64,000 bases of DNA from Perognathus longimembris pacificus (GCF_023159225.1 NC_063162.1:96056880-96120879), one strand, 5' to 3'. Positions 35,871 to 49,450 are shown, counted from the stretch's first letter. Notes: generated by a model not told the origin, from the sequence alone. Numbers and translations are program-made.

Positions 35871-35966
35871 ATAAAAACAAATGTGCCTACATGTTAATAG
35901 CTAGGGAATTTCAGTGGAGAAAATAAGGGAGTTTCTTGTAATATTACAATCTTTGTGGCACAATAA
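35871..35966 (+). repeat. Copy 2 of the ~95-bp local duplication
   Basis: Partner of 35274-35377. It differs by scattered substitutions and a small gap. Confidence 0.75.
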
Positions 35967-36189
35967 ATATATTTTTAAATTAAAAAATAGAGAAATGCTT
36001 TCTTTTTCCTAAAGCTATTCAGAGTAAATTGTGGTCCAAAATGGACCAATCATAAACCTTATTGTAATTTTCTGTTATCATTCAGTATGAAAGACTTCCT
36101 TTGAGTTTATAGCCCTGAAAGATGTACCTTTAGGACTTCTTATAAAATTAATTGTTAAACCCGACTTATTTCCTTTCTTTCCTGTTTTT

Positions 36190-36720
36190 ACTTTTCAATT
36201 TTCTTCTTTTATTATTGTTATTTATTATTGTCTTTAAGTAGTTATACAAAGGAGTTACAAGTCAGTTTATAAGTACAATGCATCTTGATGGATTTCATGC
36301 CTTTCATCATTCTCCCTCATCCTTTCCAACATAACCCCTCTCACATATTTTATTAATTTCATAGGTTATGCCTCAAATATTTTGACCATATTTTGACCAT
36401 TTATTCATGAGTCTATTGATCATTTTTACTTCTTTTTCTGAGAAGTCTGTACCTTTTTTGCCCATTTGTTAATTGGGGTGTTGATTCTTTGAAAGTTTAG
36501 TTTCTTCAGTTCTTTTTATATTTTGGATATTGGGATATTGTCTGATGTATACCTGGCAAAAATCTTTTCCCATTCTGAAAACTGTCTTATTAAATAATAG
36601 TTTATTATCTATATCATTTGCCATGCAGAAACTTCTGAATTTCATTCACTTTCATTTGCCAATTCCCTCTTTGATTAGCTGAGCCAGTGGATCTTTACTC
36701 GGAAGGTTCCTGTCTCCTCT
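36190..36720 (-). mobile_element. Old L1 fragment
   Basis: TTATTATTGTCTTTAAGTAG, the reversed 'GGATATTGTCTGATGTATAC', and 'CTTTTCCCATTCTGAAAACT' follow the reversed 3' part of L1 ORF2 and tail of an older lineage. No frame is open. Confidence 0.5.
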
Positions 36721-39700
36721 CTAATTTCCTGTGATTTTAGTGAGCAAGGTAATTGTTTACAAGTAAGGAACCTGACCAGTCTTCATGTTCTCAACCTTTA
36801 ACGCATTGGTCATTGTGAAATGAACACCATATCCCTCAGCCTGCTTTCTAAATCTCATTTGCAAGTGCTACCATGAATGTCTCTCTTTTGCCTTTGGAGT
36901 TACAATGTTAGAATGATATAAAATCAGTCTTTCTTGGTCTATATATCTAAATATCACAATAACAGTTTGTTCACACAGGTGATGAGATCAAATATACAAA
37001 ATTAATAAAAATTAATTAAACACATTCATATCCCATATGGTAATTTCAAATGCATGGGTACCATAATGTCTGAGCCCAGACTTCCCCTCTACTGTAAGTT
37101 TTAATAATTCAAGCATGTTACTCTCACTTTCAGCTATAATTAATTTGAATTATGCAGTTTTTGAGTGTGGAAAATTCATCAAATAATGCTGTTCACTTCT
37201 TCTGTAACCTTACTTATTTTTCTGCCTGCCTTATTAGTTACTGAGAGTTAATTTTAAATCCCTCTAAGTTGGTCCGAAGGCTGTGGGTTATTGTTAAGCT
37301 GTAAATCCCTGAATATAATTATAAAACTATTTCTCCTGAAATTATGCATTATATATTTTGAAGCTACCCTATTAGGTGTATGTAAATTTAGAACCCTTAT
37401 AATATTTTCCTATGCTTTTACTTTTTAGAAGTCATTTTTAAAATGCTTCTTTGACTTGTTATAGTCCATGTTACTTTACTTTCTTCTCTGACACTGGTGT
37501 GCCTTCAAACCCTTGTCTCCTTTGTTATAGCTAACTTTAGAAATTTTACTTTGGTTTACTTTCCATAGGGTCTTTCATCTCTTTCTGGCACAGGCCTCAG
37601 ATTAAAATCCTTTCATCTCTGCCTCCCACATGTACCTGGAAATTAAATTGTAATCTCTGTTTATTAATATTTGCTGTGATTAAATATTTATACATTCATG
37701 TGTAGATCTATGATTTGACTATTTTGATTTCTTCCTTTTGGTCTTGGTACCAGGGTTTTTCTACTAAACACTTTGTTTTGGCTCATTATTAAACTCCACA
37801 TCCATTATTAAACATTCATTTCCTCCTTTCACAATTAAAATTGCTAATCGAGTATAAAGTAATACTTAATACTTTACTATTTTCTAGACAATATAATGAG
37901 CTTAAAACTGTATATGAAATCTGAAACATCTATTACTTTTGTATTTTTGGTATTTGACAGTACCACATCAATTTAGTTTTTCCTATGCCTGCTCCCTTTC
38001 TGTCGTCCATTATTTTTCTATCAGCTCCTTCCTTTTCTTTTCTGTCAATTTCATCTACCAGAAGATCTCCTATGAATAGTTCTTTGAGAAAATGTGTGGA
38101 CTATGAGAGTGTCCAATCCGTAATAAATACAGTCCTTTTCTGGCAATACAAATCAAATGAGAGCTGTTTCTAGCTGTAATATTTGAAGAGTAGGCTCAGT
38201 ATGTAAGCATCTATTGGAAAAAATATTCTTATAGGTCTCCATTGGCTTGTGAAACTATAGAGCTCTGCTTTTTCCTAGTTTGGGCTTTAGTTCCTAACAT
38301 TTCTGTTTAAACTTCTAGAACTCTATTTTGGATATATGGACTAAGAATTAAACTGCTTTATATCTGGCAGTTTTCTTGACTCCTCTATGGTCAAAACAAT
38401 CTCATAGCAACAAGATTAATCTAGTTAAGGTAAAAAACACAGATAGGAAATTTTAGTCATCAGTGCTTGGGAGTTAATGGTATTGAACACAAATGACCTC
38501 CTAACTGGTGGATATTCCACTAATTCATGCAAATCACAAACTATAATTTTTATACCCAGTCAATGTATGTAAGTACTTTTCTATGAAAATCTTGAATTAT
38601 ATTGATACTTTCTATAAAATCAAATTATTTAGCATGTTTTAACATTGAATTCAAGTCTGTTCACATGAATAGACACACACAATGTGGTTAAGTGTGGAAA
38701 GTCATTGACAATTGTCTGGTGGGTTTTACCAACATTATTTAGTTCTAACATTTCTTTGAGTGAGACAGATCTTTCTGTTTTCAGCATAAAGCTCTTTGTT
38801 ACCATGAGAGTTGCCCTTCCTCTGTCTGAGCAGCTAGAACTGAGGTTTATTTCAGATCTTGTTCCTGCTTTCAACATTGTTGGCATGCAAGCAAAGCTTT
38901 ATGAAAATAGAGGGAGGTTGTAAAGGCCATAAGGATGTCATTTTTGCCTTTGAAACATCTCTGCAAATGACAGATCATTATTGATTTGTCATAGAAAAAT
39001 GCACAAAAAACCAAGACCTTACTGACATCTTCATTCGTATATGTCATATTGTTAGTAGAAAAATTACAAATATTATGTATTTTTCATCCAGACCTCTTAA
39101 CAATGCAATAGATGGGTTACTGTTCCTTTATGTTGTTGCACTTTGATGCTTGAACTAGTCTCCTCAGTAGACCCTGATCAACTCCAACTTGCTAACATGT
39201 ACTCTAACCTGAAAACAGGTAAAACAATAACTTTACAAAGGATTACATTCAAAAGAAAAATAAAACTATTCTTCCTAACAAGTGGATCTACTGATGAAAA
39301 CCAGATGCAACTTAGAGCAAAATAAGACTGAGTCCATCAGAGAGATGAAAAACATCTCTCTCTCTCTCTCCACCTTTTATCTCATCAAAAGCATGAATGT
39401 GTTCACAACCCAGCATTGTCCTATTGTATATTGATTTTGCCTGAGGGCACCTCCTTGTGGAGAACAATTGATTTTTCTTTGTTAGCAAAGCAATTTTAAT
39501 AGTCTTTCTACCTGCTGTCATGTTTCAAGGCCCCAGAGCAAGATGCACCTGTTACTAGAACTTAGTGATCAATCGCAAAAACCCACAGAAAATTTGCCTC
39601 TCCACTGTGTGCAAACACCTCCACAGCAATTACTCAGAAGGTGACTTTAACTCATTTTGATTAATATGCTACTTGGGAATCTCAGGTGGTTTGTTGAAGC

Positions 39701-41552
39701 ATTTTACTTCTGAGCCTGAAATGAGTTGTTTTGTTAAATTGTCACAAAGATGTCATAGACACTAGAAAAGATTTTTTTTTTTTACCAGTTCATGTTATTT
39801 TAGTAGCTTCATGCCAAACTTCCTTGCCAAAGAAACTAGGCCAAAGTAAAGGTCACTAATTTGAAGGGTGAATGATGATATTAATAGTATTTGTATTGTC
39901 TTTGATATCTGAAAATGGTTTTTCTGGCTAATTGTGTAGCATGGCTTAAAATAGTCAGTATTGGATCTGCAGTTTTATCTGATAACAATTTCTCTCTGTT
40001 CCCCTTGACCAATACTGACCAGGCTCACTGTTTCCTTTAGTGAATACAAAGTGTTCTTTCTCATCATTTCTTTCTCATCATTAAAAACATGCTTACAAAG
40101 TTTTTTTTTACTCCTTATGGAGGATTCTTTGTGACCTACAATCATGTTAAAATCTGACAAGTCTTTGGAAATCTCAGCAGCCTTTTAAATAAGTCTGTTG
40201 TTGTTGTAGTAACTAACAAACCAATATGATACCAATACCAGCTATCATTGTTTAGGAGGTTGCATATATTAATGTAAGCAACATTCAGCTGAATCATACA
40301 AGATAGGGACTATATGTCAAATTTTACAAAAAAGAATTGCATACAAGTTTTCATACTTTTTGTACATCAATGACAAATCAACTTATCACTTATTCCACAT
40401 GAAGAAAACTGACCCAGGAAAGACATAAGTGACCATATGAACCTATTGATCTGAAAGTTAGCAAAAAGGAACGAAAACTATTGCTCTAACTGCATTATTT
40501 AAAGCTAAATTTTTCCATAAACATAACTCTTACCTTCATTTTGTAAAGCACAGAGATGGAGAAGGAGAGGAGAAAGATGCAAATGAGAAGACAAAACAGT
40601 CATCTCTGCTTGCAAAATCAGAATCAGGAATAAGGATGCAATGTGGTAGATCAATGAAAAGAAAAAGCATTTTAGACTACTTTTCTTCCTTTCTACATAT
40701 ACTCAGGTCTCATGAAATAGAAAGAACCTTACATAGCAAATTAGCAGAGTAGGATTCCTAAATCAACACTGCAGAGAACAATAGAACCAATTAGGGAAAA
40801 TCACTGTAGACTTCCCGATTTCAGCATTTGTAGTGAAAGGAAGTTGCGAATGTATTGGTAGTTATGTTTCTTGCAGCTCTAGTGAGCAGCTCTTTATGGA
40901 ATCTGGTCAGTTTACTTTTATTTTAGAATATTTGTAATTTCATCTCTTTTTATTCCCCCAGTGTTTTATGCTACATTAGTGGAACTAAACCTTTAAATAA
41001 AATTAAACTCAAAGAGTTTACCTACTCAACACTAACTCCCTAATCATCCAAAGTGCTCACAGAATTTATGTGGTATGTATACAGCCTCAGATGCAACAAG
41101 TATAAATGAATGTGTTGTAATCACAGCTGTATAAAGAAAACATAGCAAAAGTCATAGGTTAAGAAAGAAAAAGCAAAAGTTCAGAAATCAAGGAAAATTT
41201 TAGAAAAAATAATGAGGAAGAAGCTAAAGAGAAAATGGAAAAGAAGAGACAGGTTAGTGCAGGTGTAGGAAAAGAGGATGGTAAATGTAAGAGAGTATCC
41301 AGCAGGTAGTGAACAGGTGCAAAGAAGCAAGGCACAATCCCATGATCTGTTATGGAAAATTCACACCCAGGTTCTGCTTCTGACTCTGTTACCAAAGGCA
41401 ACTGGTCTTACTAAATGGAGCCAGAGCTGATGACTCACATCTAGCACTTTGTGAGTGTTTGATAGTGATGGAAGACGAACAGGCAAGGCAGGGCTTAAGT
41501 GCTGTTTTGATAAGCCACAACTGAACTAATCTTTTGCCATGGCAGCTAAAAG
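36721..41552. other. Long unique AT-rich intergenic sequence
   Basis: Nearly 5 kb with no gene, RNA or repeat that I can name. Overlapping short frames on both strands at 38629-38923 are shadows of one another and lack support. This is the longest repeat-poor block in the window. Confidence 0.5.
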
Positions 41553-41775
41553 GAGGTAGGTTCAGCCAACTGTGCCCTGTGGGCCAAATCTAGCTGACTT
41601 CTGATTTTGGAAATAAGCTTTGGCTGTATCACAGACTGGCCCATTTGTATACAGATGTCAATAGTTTTTTTGAACCACAATAACAAAATGAGGTAGTCAT
41701 GAAAGAGGCCATATGGTACCCAAAACTGGAAAATTTTACTGACTGGCCTTTCACAGAGAAATATCATTGAGCTTT
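41553..41775 (+). mobile_element. hAT-Charlie-type DNA transposon fossil
   Basis: TGTGCCCTGTGGGCCAAATC, 'AGAGGCCATATGGTACCCAA' and 'ACTGACTGGCCTTTCACAGA' follow the order of a common mammalian non-autonomous hAT element from memory. It is highly diverged, as expected for an ancient copy. Confidence 0.55.
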
Positions 41776-42384
41776 GCTCCAGAAAGCTTCTAACATGAGT
41801 TGTGGAAAGTTATCCACTCCTGTCCTCCTATTACTTTAGGTAAGAATTTTTTTCCTTCTATCTATTATCTGCGGTCTTGAGCTCCACATTTATCAGTGTT
41901 CATTCAACTCATAGTTTCCTTCGAATATAATAATATCTCTCAAGTAAGGTTGATACTAGTACAAATTAAACAGTCTAAGTAGTCGGAGCTTTAGGGTTCC
42001 TACTGTTGACATCCTTGCTACTTGTTATTTGCTTCCATGGCGTGGTCTCCAGGAACTTCTGCAGTGTCTGTCCCTCGCATCACAATTCACTGGACACTTC
42101 TGTGGTCACCAGACTCTAGCCATGGCCCCTAAAGGAGCAAGATTCACAGATATTTATTATATTTTTAGAGTAGGATGCGGTGAGTTATGCATGTGCTTAT
42201 TTTAAAACTTGTCTGAAACATAAAAATAGTGTGAGTTGTGCTCTAGTCTTATAGTTTTCTATTGACATTGCTCTAGTGGTTTTTAACTCAGGTTTTTCTC
42301 TCCCTCTCTCTTTTACAAGGCGTGTAGAAGTCCATGGGCTGAAGCAGTGATCGTTTGACATGAAACTGTATTCAAAATTACTCA

Positions 42385-42690
42385 TCCAAATACCATGGAC
42401 CCTGTTTATACAGGTATTAGAACTGGGGAAGGGAGAAGGAATATCAAAATTGAGAGACAAAGGACAAAAAGACAAACCATACCAAAAGCAATACTTACAA
42501 AACCATTTGGTGTAAATCAAATGCACAACTCTTGGTGGGTGGGGGAGGGAAAGGGGGAGGGGAGAGGGGGAGAAAACAAGGGAGTAGGTAACAAGTTGAA
42601 GAAGAAGTGTACTCACTGCCTTACATATGAATCTGTAACCCCTCTGTATAACACTTTGACAATAAAGAAAAAAGTTTATTAAAAAAAGAG
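42385..42690 (+). mobile_element. L1 3'-end fragment
   Basis: From GGTATTAGAACTGGGGAAGG to the TTTGACAATAAAG end and A-rich tail. It contains the GGGGGAGGGAAAGGGGGAGG polypurine tract. The open frames 42395-42682 (plus) and 42197-42697 (minus) are L1 non-coding sequence. Confidence 0.9.
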
Positions 42691-42919
42691 CTTGCACAAA
42701 CTTACTTTTCCTTTCTGAATCTAGAATAGTAGTGTGGAATCAAATTGGTCATTGAGAGTTCTTGTTTTGAGGCAAGTTTCCACCCCAGAGCTTCTCAATT
42801 CATGCAGGAGTCTTTCTAGTTTCTCATCTTTGTTTTAGTACACATTGCTGTAAATTTCTGCACTGCAGTAGGTAACAGCTAAAGCACTAACTCCTTTGCA
42901 TCTCATACTATTTTAAGTT

Positions 42920-43080
42920 CCCTACTGACTATTTGTTGTATGCTTGGCTCTGAGCTTTTCATCTTAGTGTATTATTTTATTTATGTCTAAAAATTCTGAG
43001 GTATTATCACGATTCCTATCCTAGAATGAAATAAAGAGTATCCATAAGAAATGAAATAAATTGACAAGGCCACAGTTTTT
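42920..43080 (+). repeat. L2/MIR-like remnant
   Basis: TATGCTTGGCTCTGAGCTTT, 'TTCTGAGGTATTATCACGAT' and 'GACAAGGCCACAG' follow the order of the shared L2/MIR 3' domain. Very diverged. Confidence 0.45.
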
Positions 43081-44150
43081 CATGGAAAAAGACGTCAACT
43101 ATTTCAAGTCCTAAGTTACTTCTCAGTATCAGCAATTGTAGTTGGTTATATTGTGTCCCACAAAAATAGTATGTTTCATATGGCTTTTCATTGCAAATGG
43201 AATATATTTAGACACTACCAAACAATACTAATAGGAAAATAATATTTTCTCTCCTCTGCAATAGTTTAATTATTATTGGCTCCAAATAACAGACATTCTA
43301 ATATGGAAATACTTTGAAAGGTTTGTAGAGATGTTGATTCAAAAACATGCTATTGGGTTTTTTTTCCCCTGATTAATGTGAAATGCTCAATACACGTATG
43401 GAAATCAGAGTTGTATATACAAGGAATTTGTGAAGCAGCATGTATGCAAGTGCCTGTTACTTTCCTCTTCCGAGCTACTCTTTCCTTTGTAGCTGTTTGG
43501 TTTTCTTTTCACCCCCAACCTTTTATATAGATGTATTCCATTAGATGTATCCTTAAATCAATGAATGCTTTGGTGTTGCTTGCCAACATCTGTCAGTGAC
43601 TGACCCAAGTTTTCCCCTTTATCTCTTAGTGTCTCTGGGTGTCCCCTAACAGGGTTTCTCATCTCTTCAGTTCTGCTGTACTTACTAGCTCTGCCTAAGG
43701 TGCTGTCCTGATGCATTGAGTTCAGAGTAGTGTCAGCCACCATTTGAACTATGTGCAGATCTCCAGGACATCAAAGCTCAGCCAATTCTCAGGTGCATCA
43801 GAAGTACCTTGACTATGTCACCATCACTTTCATATAACTTATTCCATAACAGCATCAGGATGGCATTTATTATCATTTGCTTGTTAGTTGAATAATTAAC
43901 TGGGTTGGATTGTCTGTTATCGACACAGCATTACTGCATCTCCCTTTATTAAGGAGACAAGGAGGGATAATAAAGTTAGTTTATCTGTAAGGCTCCTAAT
44001 CAGAGTTTGTCAACTTGACATACTTGCATGCAATTTCAAATGTAAAGTAAAGTAGGTACTATTCTCCTCCAGTAAAAGTTAGACATGTGAGCAGAAGTGA
44101 TTTGCCTTGCAGCTGTAGCTTGATTATCTTTGTCTACTCTGACTGTTCAA
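43081..44150. other. Unique intergenic sequence
   Basis: No gene or repeat seen; the short frame at 43558-43743 (minus) is unsupported. Confidence 0.45.
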
Positions 44151-44154
44151 AATA

Positions 44155-44455
44155 GAATGTGCCATAATCCGAAGGGGGCTTAAACAATGTAAATGTATTT
44201 CTCATAGTTCAGGAAGCTGAGAAGCTCAAAATTAGGGTGCCAGGATTGTTAGGATCTGGTGAGGGTCCTCTTCCTAACTCAGAGATGGCCATCTTCCTAC
44301 TTGCTTTTACATTGCAAAGAGGGAGAAAGTTCTGTCATATTACAGCACTATTCTCATCATGAATACTACATCCTCATTTAAACCTAATCATCTACCAAAG
44401 CCTCCACCAGTAAATAACAAATGTCACATTGGGGGTTAGATATTTAATCTCTGAA
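44155..44455 (-). mobile_element. Ancient MaLR (MST/MLT1-type) LTR
   Basis: GGGGCTTAAACAATG, 'TGTATTTCTCATAGTTCAGG', 'AGAGATGGCCATCTTCCTAC' and 'GTCACATTGGGGGTTAGATA' match, in order, the reversed consensus of an ERVL-MaLR LTR as I remember it. No internal retroviral sequence is attached. Confidence 0.65.
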
Positions 44456-45290
44456 CTTTGAGGATATAAACTGAGCACATTTCAGAGACATATAAAGTGA
44501 ATTGCCACTCAGGAGAGTTTTGAGGCGCACCCTGGGAGGCGTAGTTTCAGACTGGAGATAGCAGTTTACCCAATTTAGCTCCTCAACCTTCTCAATGATT
44601 ATATGAGCCTCTAGTGTCCTGCACTGAAACTCTTCTGCTTTACATTGCATGCAATAGCTTTTGTTTTTCTTAACTGGACTTTAACCATTAAAATGAAAAC
44701 ATTCCATTGAAGTAATAAAGCCTATTGACTCCAGGACCTTGCTTTCTCCCAGCCTATAGTCAATCTCCTCATCATTTATCAAGTAGGTTACTTCCATATG
44801 TAGTGCCAGGTGAGACACTCAATGTAGATTTAACCCTGAGAACACCTGATTGGGATCTATGACCACAGGAGCTAATCTGTCTTAACCTGAGAACACAGAA
44901 ATGGGCCTTAGCTACTGTGATTTGTGCTAGAGGTGTATTGTATTTGCTCTTTTTGTTTGTACCTATAGCACCCTACTTTACCACCAGCACCCTGAGCTGT
45001 GCCAATGGCAAACTAGACTTTCCCTTGCTGTAGGAAGGAAGCCCACGTAAGAACATATAAATCCCTAGATATATCAAAAGAAGATAGTGGTATATTGAAA
45101 GGCGGTGGATTAATTGCCTGTTCCATGCAACATAGGACATTTCCAGCATTGCAGTCTATATCCTAAATGGTGCTATGTGAATGAACTTCATCAGTCCATT
45201 TGCTTGCTGTCCTATTTGTCTTGTCAACATCCTAAGAATGCAAAGCACTAACTACTCCTTTGAGGAGTTATATCCCATAGTTGTGCTTAG
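44456..45290. other. Unique intergenic sequence
   Basis: No gene or repeat confidently recognised. Confidence 0.45.
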
Positions 45291-45308
45291 AGAAAACAGT
45301 CTTATGGG

Positions 45309-45508
45309 TCTGACAATGTGCCCTAGTGGTAGAGTGCTGGCCTTGCATACATAAAGTCCTGGGTTCGATTCTTCATCACCACAAATATGGAAAAAGCCAG
45401 AAGTGGTGCTGTGGCTTTAGTAGAGTGCTAGCCTTGAGCAGAAAGAAGCCAGGACAGTGCTCAGGCCCTGAGTTCAAGCCCCAGGACTGGCAAAAAGAAA
45501 ACAAAAAG
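45309..45508 (+). repeat. IDL-Geo SINE with TSD
   Basis: Dimer with B box GGGTTCGATTCTTC, flanked by a 17-bp repeat (45292-45308 and 45509-45525) that differs at two positions, so it is an older insertion. Confidence 0.9.
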
Positions 45509-46248
45509 GAAAACAACCTTATGGGTTAGGTATTTTTTTTTCTATGAGAAGAACTAGGCCAGCTTATTCCTTACCCCATAAGTGGTAGTTTTCATTCAGT
45601 ATTTCTCCCCTGTACCTCAGTCCTCTAAACTATAGTCATATATCTAGGTACTATTACTTCATATCATCCCATCGGTCTAGGCTTCAGGGTAGCAAGAAGA
45701 ACAAACATGCAGCCTGCAATGCCATGCATGATTAATGAATTTTGTTGTCCCTAAACAAGAATTTCCTGTCTCCTGCCCACACGAATAAAGCACAAACAGG
45801 TCAACTTATTAGTTTTAAGTAGGAAAAAATCAAATTACACATTTGACAAGTGGGACACACAATTTGTATTCCAACTACTAAAGAGATGTACCCAGTTCTA
45901 TGATGTCCTCCTGCTGGCTCACAGCTTCAGATTCATGAAGACAGAATTTCCTGTTCCATTTCATTAACTTTTGTAGCCGAGTAGCTCATATATTTCACAA
46001 ACACATTAGTACCTATTAAGCATTAATTGAATGGGTTAATGAAAGGCATGAATACTTACTGCTTTAAACTCTGCCACTGAAACACTTCAGAATCTTTAGA
46101 AGAATATAAATTAATACATTTCAGAGCTAAAAGTCTGAGATATTAGGAAGTTTGATTTTTTTATTGTGACACTTTGGGAAGCAACTTCTAGATTAAAGAT
46201 TCTAAAAACTAATTGCTCTTTTTCTACCCAATTATTTTCAAATCATTC

Positions 46249-46270
46249 GTGTGTGTGTGTGTGTGCGCGC
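46249..46270. repeat. (GT)n(GC)n short microsatellite
   Basis: GTGTGTGT runs into GCGCGC at the tail side of the following SINE. Confidence 0.9.
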
Positions 46271-46735
46271 AAGTGCTCGTGCCAGTCCTGGAGCTTGAAC
46301 TCAGGATCTGGACACTGTCCCTGAGCCTCTTTGTGCTCAAGGCTAGTACTCTATCACTTGAGCCACAGCACCACTTCGCACATTTTGATATTTTCTTAAA
46401 TTTTTTTTTTTTGGCCAGTCCTGGGCCTTGGACTCAGGGCCTGAGCACTGTCCCTGGCTTCTTCCCGCTCAAGGCTAGCACTCTGCCACTTGAGCCACAG
46501 CGCCGCTTCTGGCCGTTTTCTGTATATGTGGTGCTGGGGAATCGAACCTAGGGCCCCGTGTATCCGAGGCAGGCACTCTTGCCACTAGGCTATATCCCCA
46601 GCCCTTCTTAAATTTTTTGAAATGAAATTCTCGTAGACTTTCCTGTCATGGCTGGCTTTGAACCACGATCCTCAAGTTTCAGCCTCGTAAGCAGTTTAGG
46701 ATTAGAGGTATACATTATTAGTGCTTGGCTCAAAT
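46271..46735 (-). repeat. B1/tRNA SINE split by a younger SINE
   Basis: The tRNA-like half (46271-46385) and the B1-like half (46619-46735, with GGCTGGCTTTGAACCACGAT) belong to one reversed element. They are separated by an IDL-Geo insertion at 46407-46604. Confidence 0.8.
46407..46604 (-). repeat. IDL-Geo SINE nested in an older SINE
   Basis: Complete reversed dimer with the 14-bp TSD TTCTTAAATTTTTT at 46393-46406 and 46605-46618. Its sequence is near the family consensus. Confidence 0.95.
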
Positions 46736-47046
46736 CATTTATTTTAGACCATAAACAACCTGTATTTTCAGGATTATTTTTCTAATACAAAGAATTTTAC
46801 TTTAACAGTAGCTAAATTTTCTGCAGTTTTCTTAACAAGTTCTATTTTAATCAAATGTAGAATAAGATCAGATACTTGTAAGCTACTGTCAGGATCTATT
46901 AATTCTCTTGCTTTTCTAAAGTAAGTGCATCATTGCTATCAACAATTATTGTGTGAGAACTCAGTAGTTCCTCTTCTCTACCTATTTTCTACTTTTGTGA
47001 TACAACTACCCTTACGTTTATAATTAATTAGCTCAGAAATTGAGCA

Positions 47047-47309
47047 AGTACAATTTTCCCTCAGTATTCATCAGGAATAAATTCCAAGATTGCTACAGGT
47101 CTCAAAAAATCCCCAGATGTTCAAATCCTTTGTATAAAATGGTGCAGTCATTGTACTTAATCTGTGGATACTTTCTATAGTCATTAAACTATCTCTAAAT
47201 TACTTAGAATAATCAACTCTGTGTAAATGCTTTGTAATTACTTGTTATACTGATTTGTTTAGGGAATAATGAGAAGAAAAAACCTTATGTGGTCAGTACA
47301 GTTTTGTTT
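47047..47309 (+). mobile_element. Tigger (TcMar) DNA transposon fossil
   Basis: CAAATCCTTTGTATAAAATG, 'GTAAATGCTTTGTAATTACT', 'GTTATACTGATTTGTTTAGG' and 'GAATAATGAGAAGAAAAAAC' match in order a widespread non-autonomous Tigger-type element as I recall it. Confidence 0.65.
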
Positions 47310-47699
47310 ATCTATTGACTTATATATTTTCAAAATATTCTCATCTAAGGGGTTAATTGAATCTAAGCATGTACGGCCATGGATAGGAAGGGCTGATGTT
47401 GCATATGACTTGATGCTCTTGGTATGTTCTCAAATCTAATTGCCACCCACTTTCTGGTCCCATAACTGTGATTCATGGTTTCAAAGCTCTGCCTTTGAGT
47501 GGTGAGAGGTAAGCCAGTAAATGTATACCAGTGGGTAAGAATCAAGTAAAATTTTCCAGAGTAATGGGTTTGTCAGACTCTGAAATAAGAGCTTAGCTCT
47601 TGGGTTTTGGAATGGCAGAACAGCTTTTGGTTTCAATTTGCTAATTTGTGGTTGAAAATGCCTCAAGATTTAGTCAAGGATTAAGCTTGTGGTTTAACT

Positions 47700-47745
47700 T
47701 CCTTCCCCCGACTCTCCCCCCCCCCCCCAACTCTCCCCACCTGCA
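47700..47745. repeat. C-rich tract
   Basis: Runs of C interrupted by CGACTCTC and CAACTCTC; the minus strand is G-rich and could fold into a quadruplex. Confidence 0.8.
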
Positions 47746-47839
47746 AGTCTATGAAGCGACGGAGTCAAGCCACAAGCCCATATTCCTGCATAGGAAATCT
47801 ATTTGCATTTCTTGTATGTGGAGGCCCAATAAATGGTGA

Positions 47840-49360
47840 TTGCTTCCAGCTCACTGGAAGCTCACCACTGTGCTTACCAAATAATCAAACGTTAGAGTAT
47901 CTGTTCCTGGCTTAATTGGGAACATGACTTACATCTCTTGACCAAGAGAGAAGGGGAGCAGCAGTGATGTGCTCAACTGGTTTGAAATGTTTATGACCAT
48001 CAACTTTGTAACATGCAATAGAAGCAGTGATATTCCCAGCACAGTCTGGTAACAATGGTTAGAAACTGAAGGACAATCTAACTTCAACAGAAAAGTGTCA
48101 ACATGGGAGCCATACTGTATTGGTTCCAGTAGGAGAACTGATAAAGATATCATTATTATTATTGTGGACTGTTTTGCATCCCAACTATATATCAGGCTAT
48201 TTTCGGGTAATGTAACCAAATAGCACAAAATATTCCTCACATTAGCTTAAATACACAGGGCAGTATTTGGTTCACAGGTACTAGAATTTAGGCCATGTTT
48301 GATGATAGAGTTTGGGCCCTGTGTGTCTCAAGTTTTTCATTTGCTTGTCATTGTCAGAGAATCTCAGTGGTACAGTCAGGATGCTGCCTATAACTGTAGC
48401 ATTTAGAAAAATAGAGCTTTTATCTGTATCCACTTAAGAAAAGTACTATTCTGTACTGACTGAAAAAATTAAATTTCAGCTCAGCCTTTTAACTAATCAC
48501 TGGGACAAGGCCAGGTCTGAGGCTTGATCCTTCACTACCTGGACCTGAGAAAGTGAGGACAGAATTATTTAGGCCTTTTATCTTTTCTATCTCTTACCCT
48601 GGAGCTATGAGCGAGTGTCTTCTGCTCATGTTGGTTAAATTCTGGGAACCATATCACAACACAACGAAGAGGAAAGCCAGTGTCCCTTCAAGGGAACCAT
48701 CAAGTTCTGTGCCGGGATGGAAGAAACTCAGTCACAGTTGGTGACTCCAACTTTAGCAAAAATCATCTTTGTGATTTGACTTAGATGAGGATATGTATGA
48801 ATGTATGGTTCATTTTTTTTTGCCCAGTAAGTTTCCTACAAAATTCCGGTACATTTTTCCCAAAATTTCAAATCTAATTTCTGCAAACTCATTCCAACAC
48901 AAAAAGAATCCAGTTGCTTTAAATGCCATGTGTTATAAATAAACCTTTCTAAACAAATCAAATTTAACTCCCTGCAAAAAATTCTCAGCACTGGTTATTC
49001 TGATTAAATATATAAGGTCAGTGAAGGCTAGGGCTATTGGCAAGCCTATAAAGGAGAAATGAGAGGAATTAGAAAGCAAAAGACCAAGCCATTTTGTAAA
49101 TTAGAAAGTGATGGCAGACTGATTATTTTTATAACTTTCCAGAATGAAAAAGAAGTATGGGCTTGCAGCTGAAAATACTACATATTTGAGAGAGAGTGGA
49201 GCACCTAGTACGTAACCTATATTAGCACATGTGGAAAATAAACACACTGGAGGGCAATGTTAACATTGGTTCAGTTCAATTCAAGGATCAAGTAGGGACT
49301 CGTTTGGTCCTGTGCTTGTCTTTGAAGGGAATCATAAAGAAAAGAAAGAGTCTGTCATTC
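47840..49360. other. Unique intergenic sequence
   Basis: No gene, RNA or named repeat; the open frames at 47929-48240 and 48553-48744 are unsupported. Confidence 0.45.
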
Positions 49361-49371
49361 AAAATCTTACT

Positions 49372-49450
49372 GAGGCTGGGGGCACAAATCAAGTGGTAGA
49401 GCATCTGCCTAAGGAGCATAAGGCCCAGAGTTCAAACCCTAGTACTATGG
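49372..49450 (+). repeat. Monomeric tRNA-type SINE
   Basis: AAATCAAGTGGTAGAGCATC and AGAGTTCAAACCCTAG are pol III A- and B-box-like, followed by an A/G-rich end. Confidence 0.65.
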
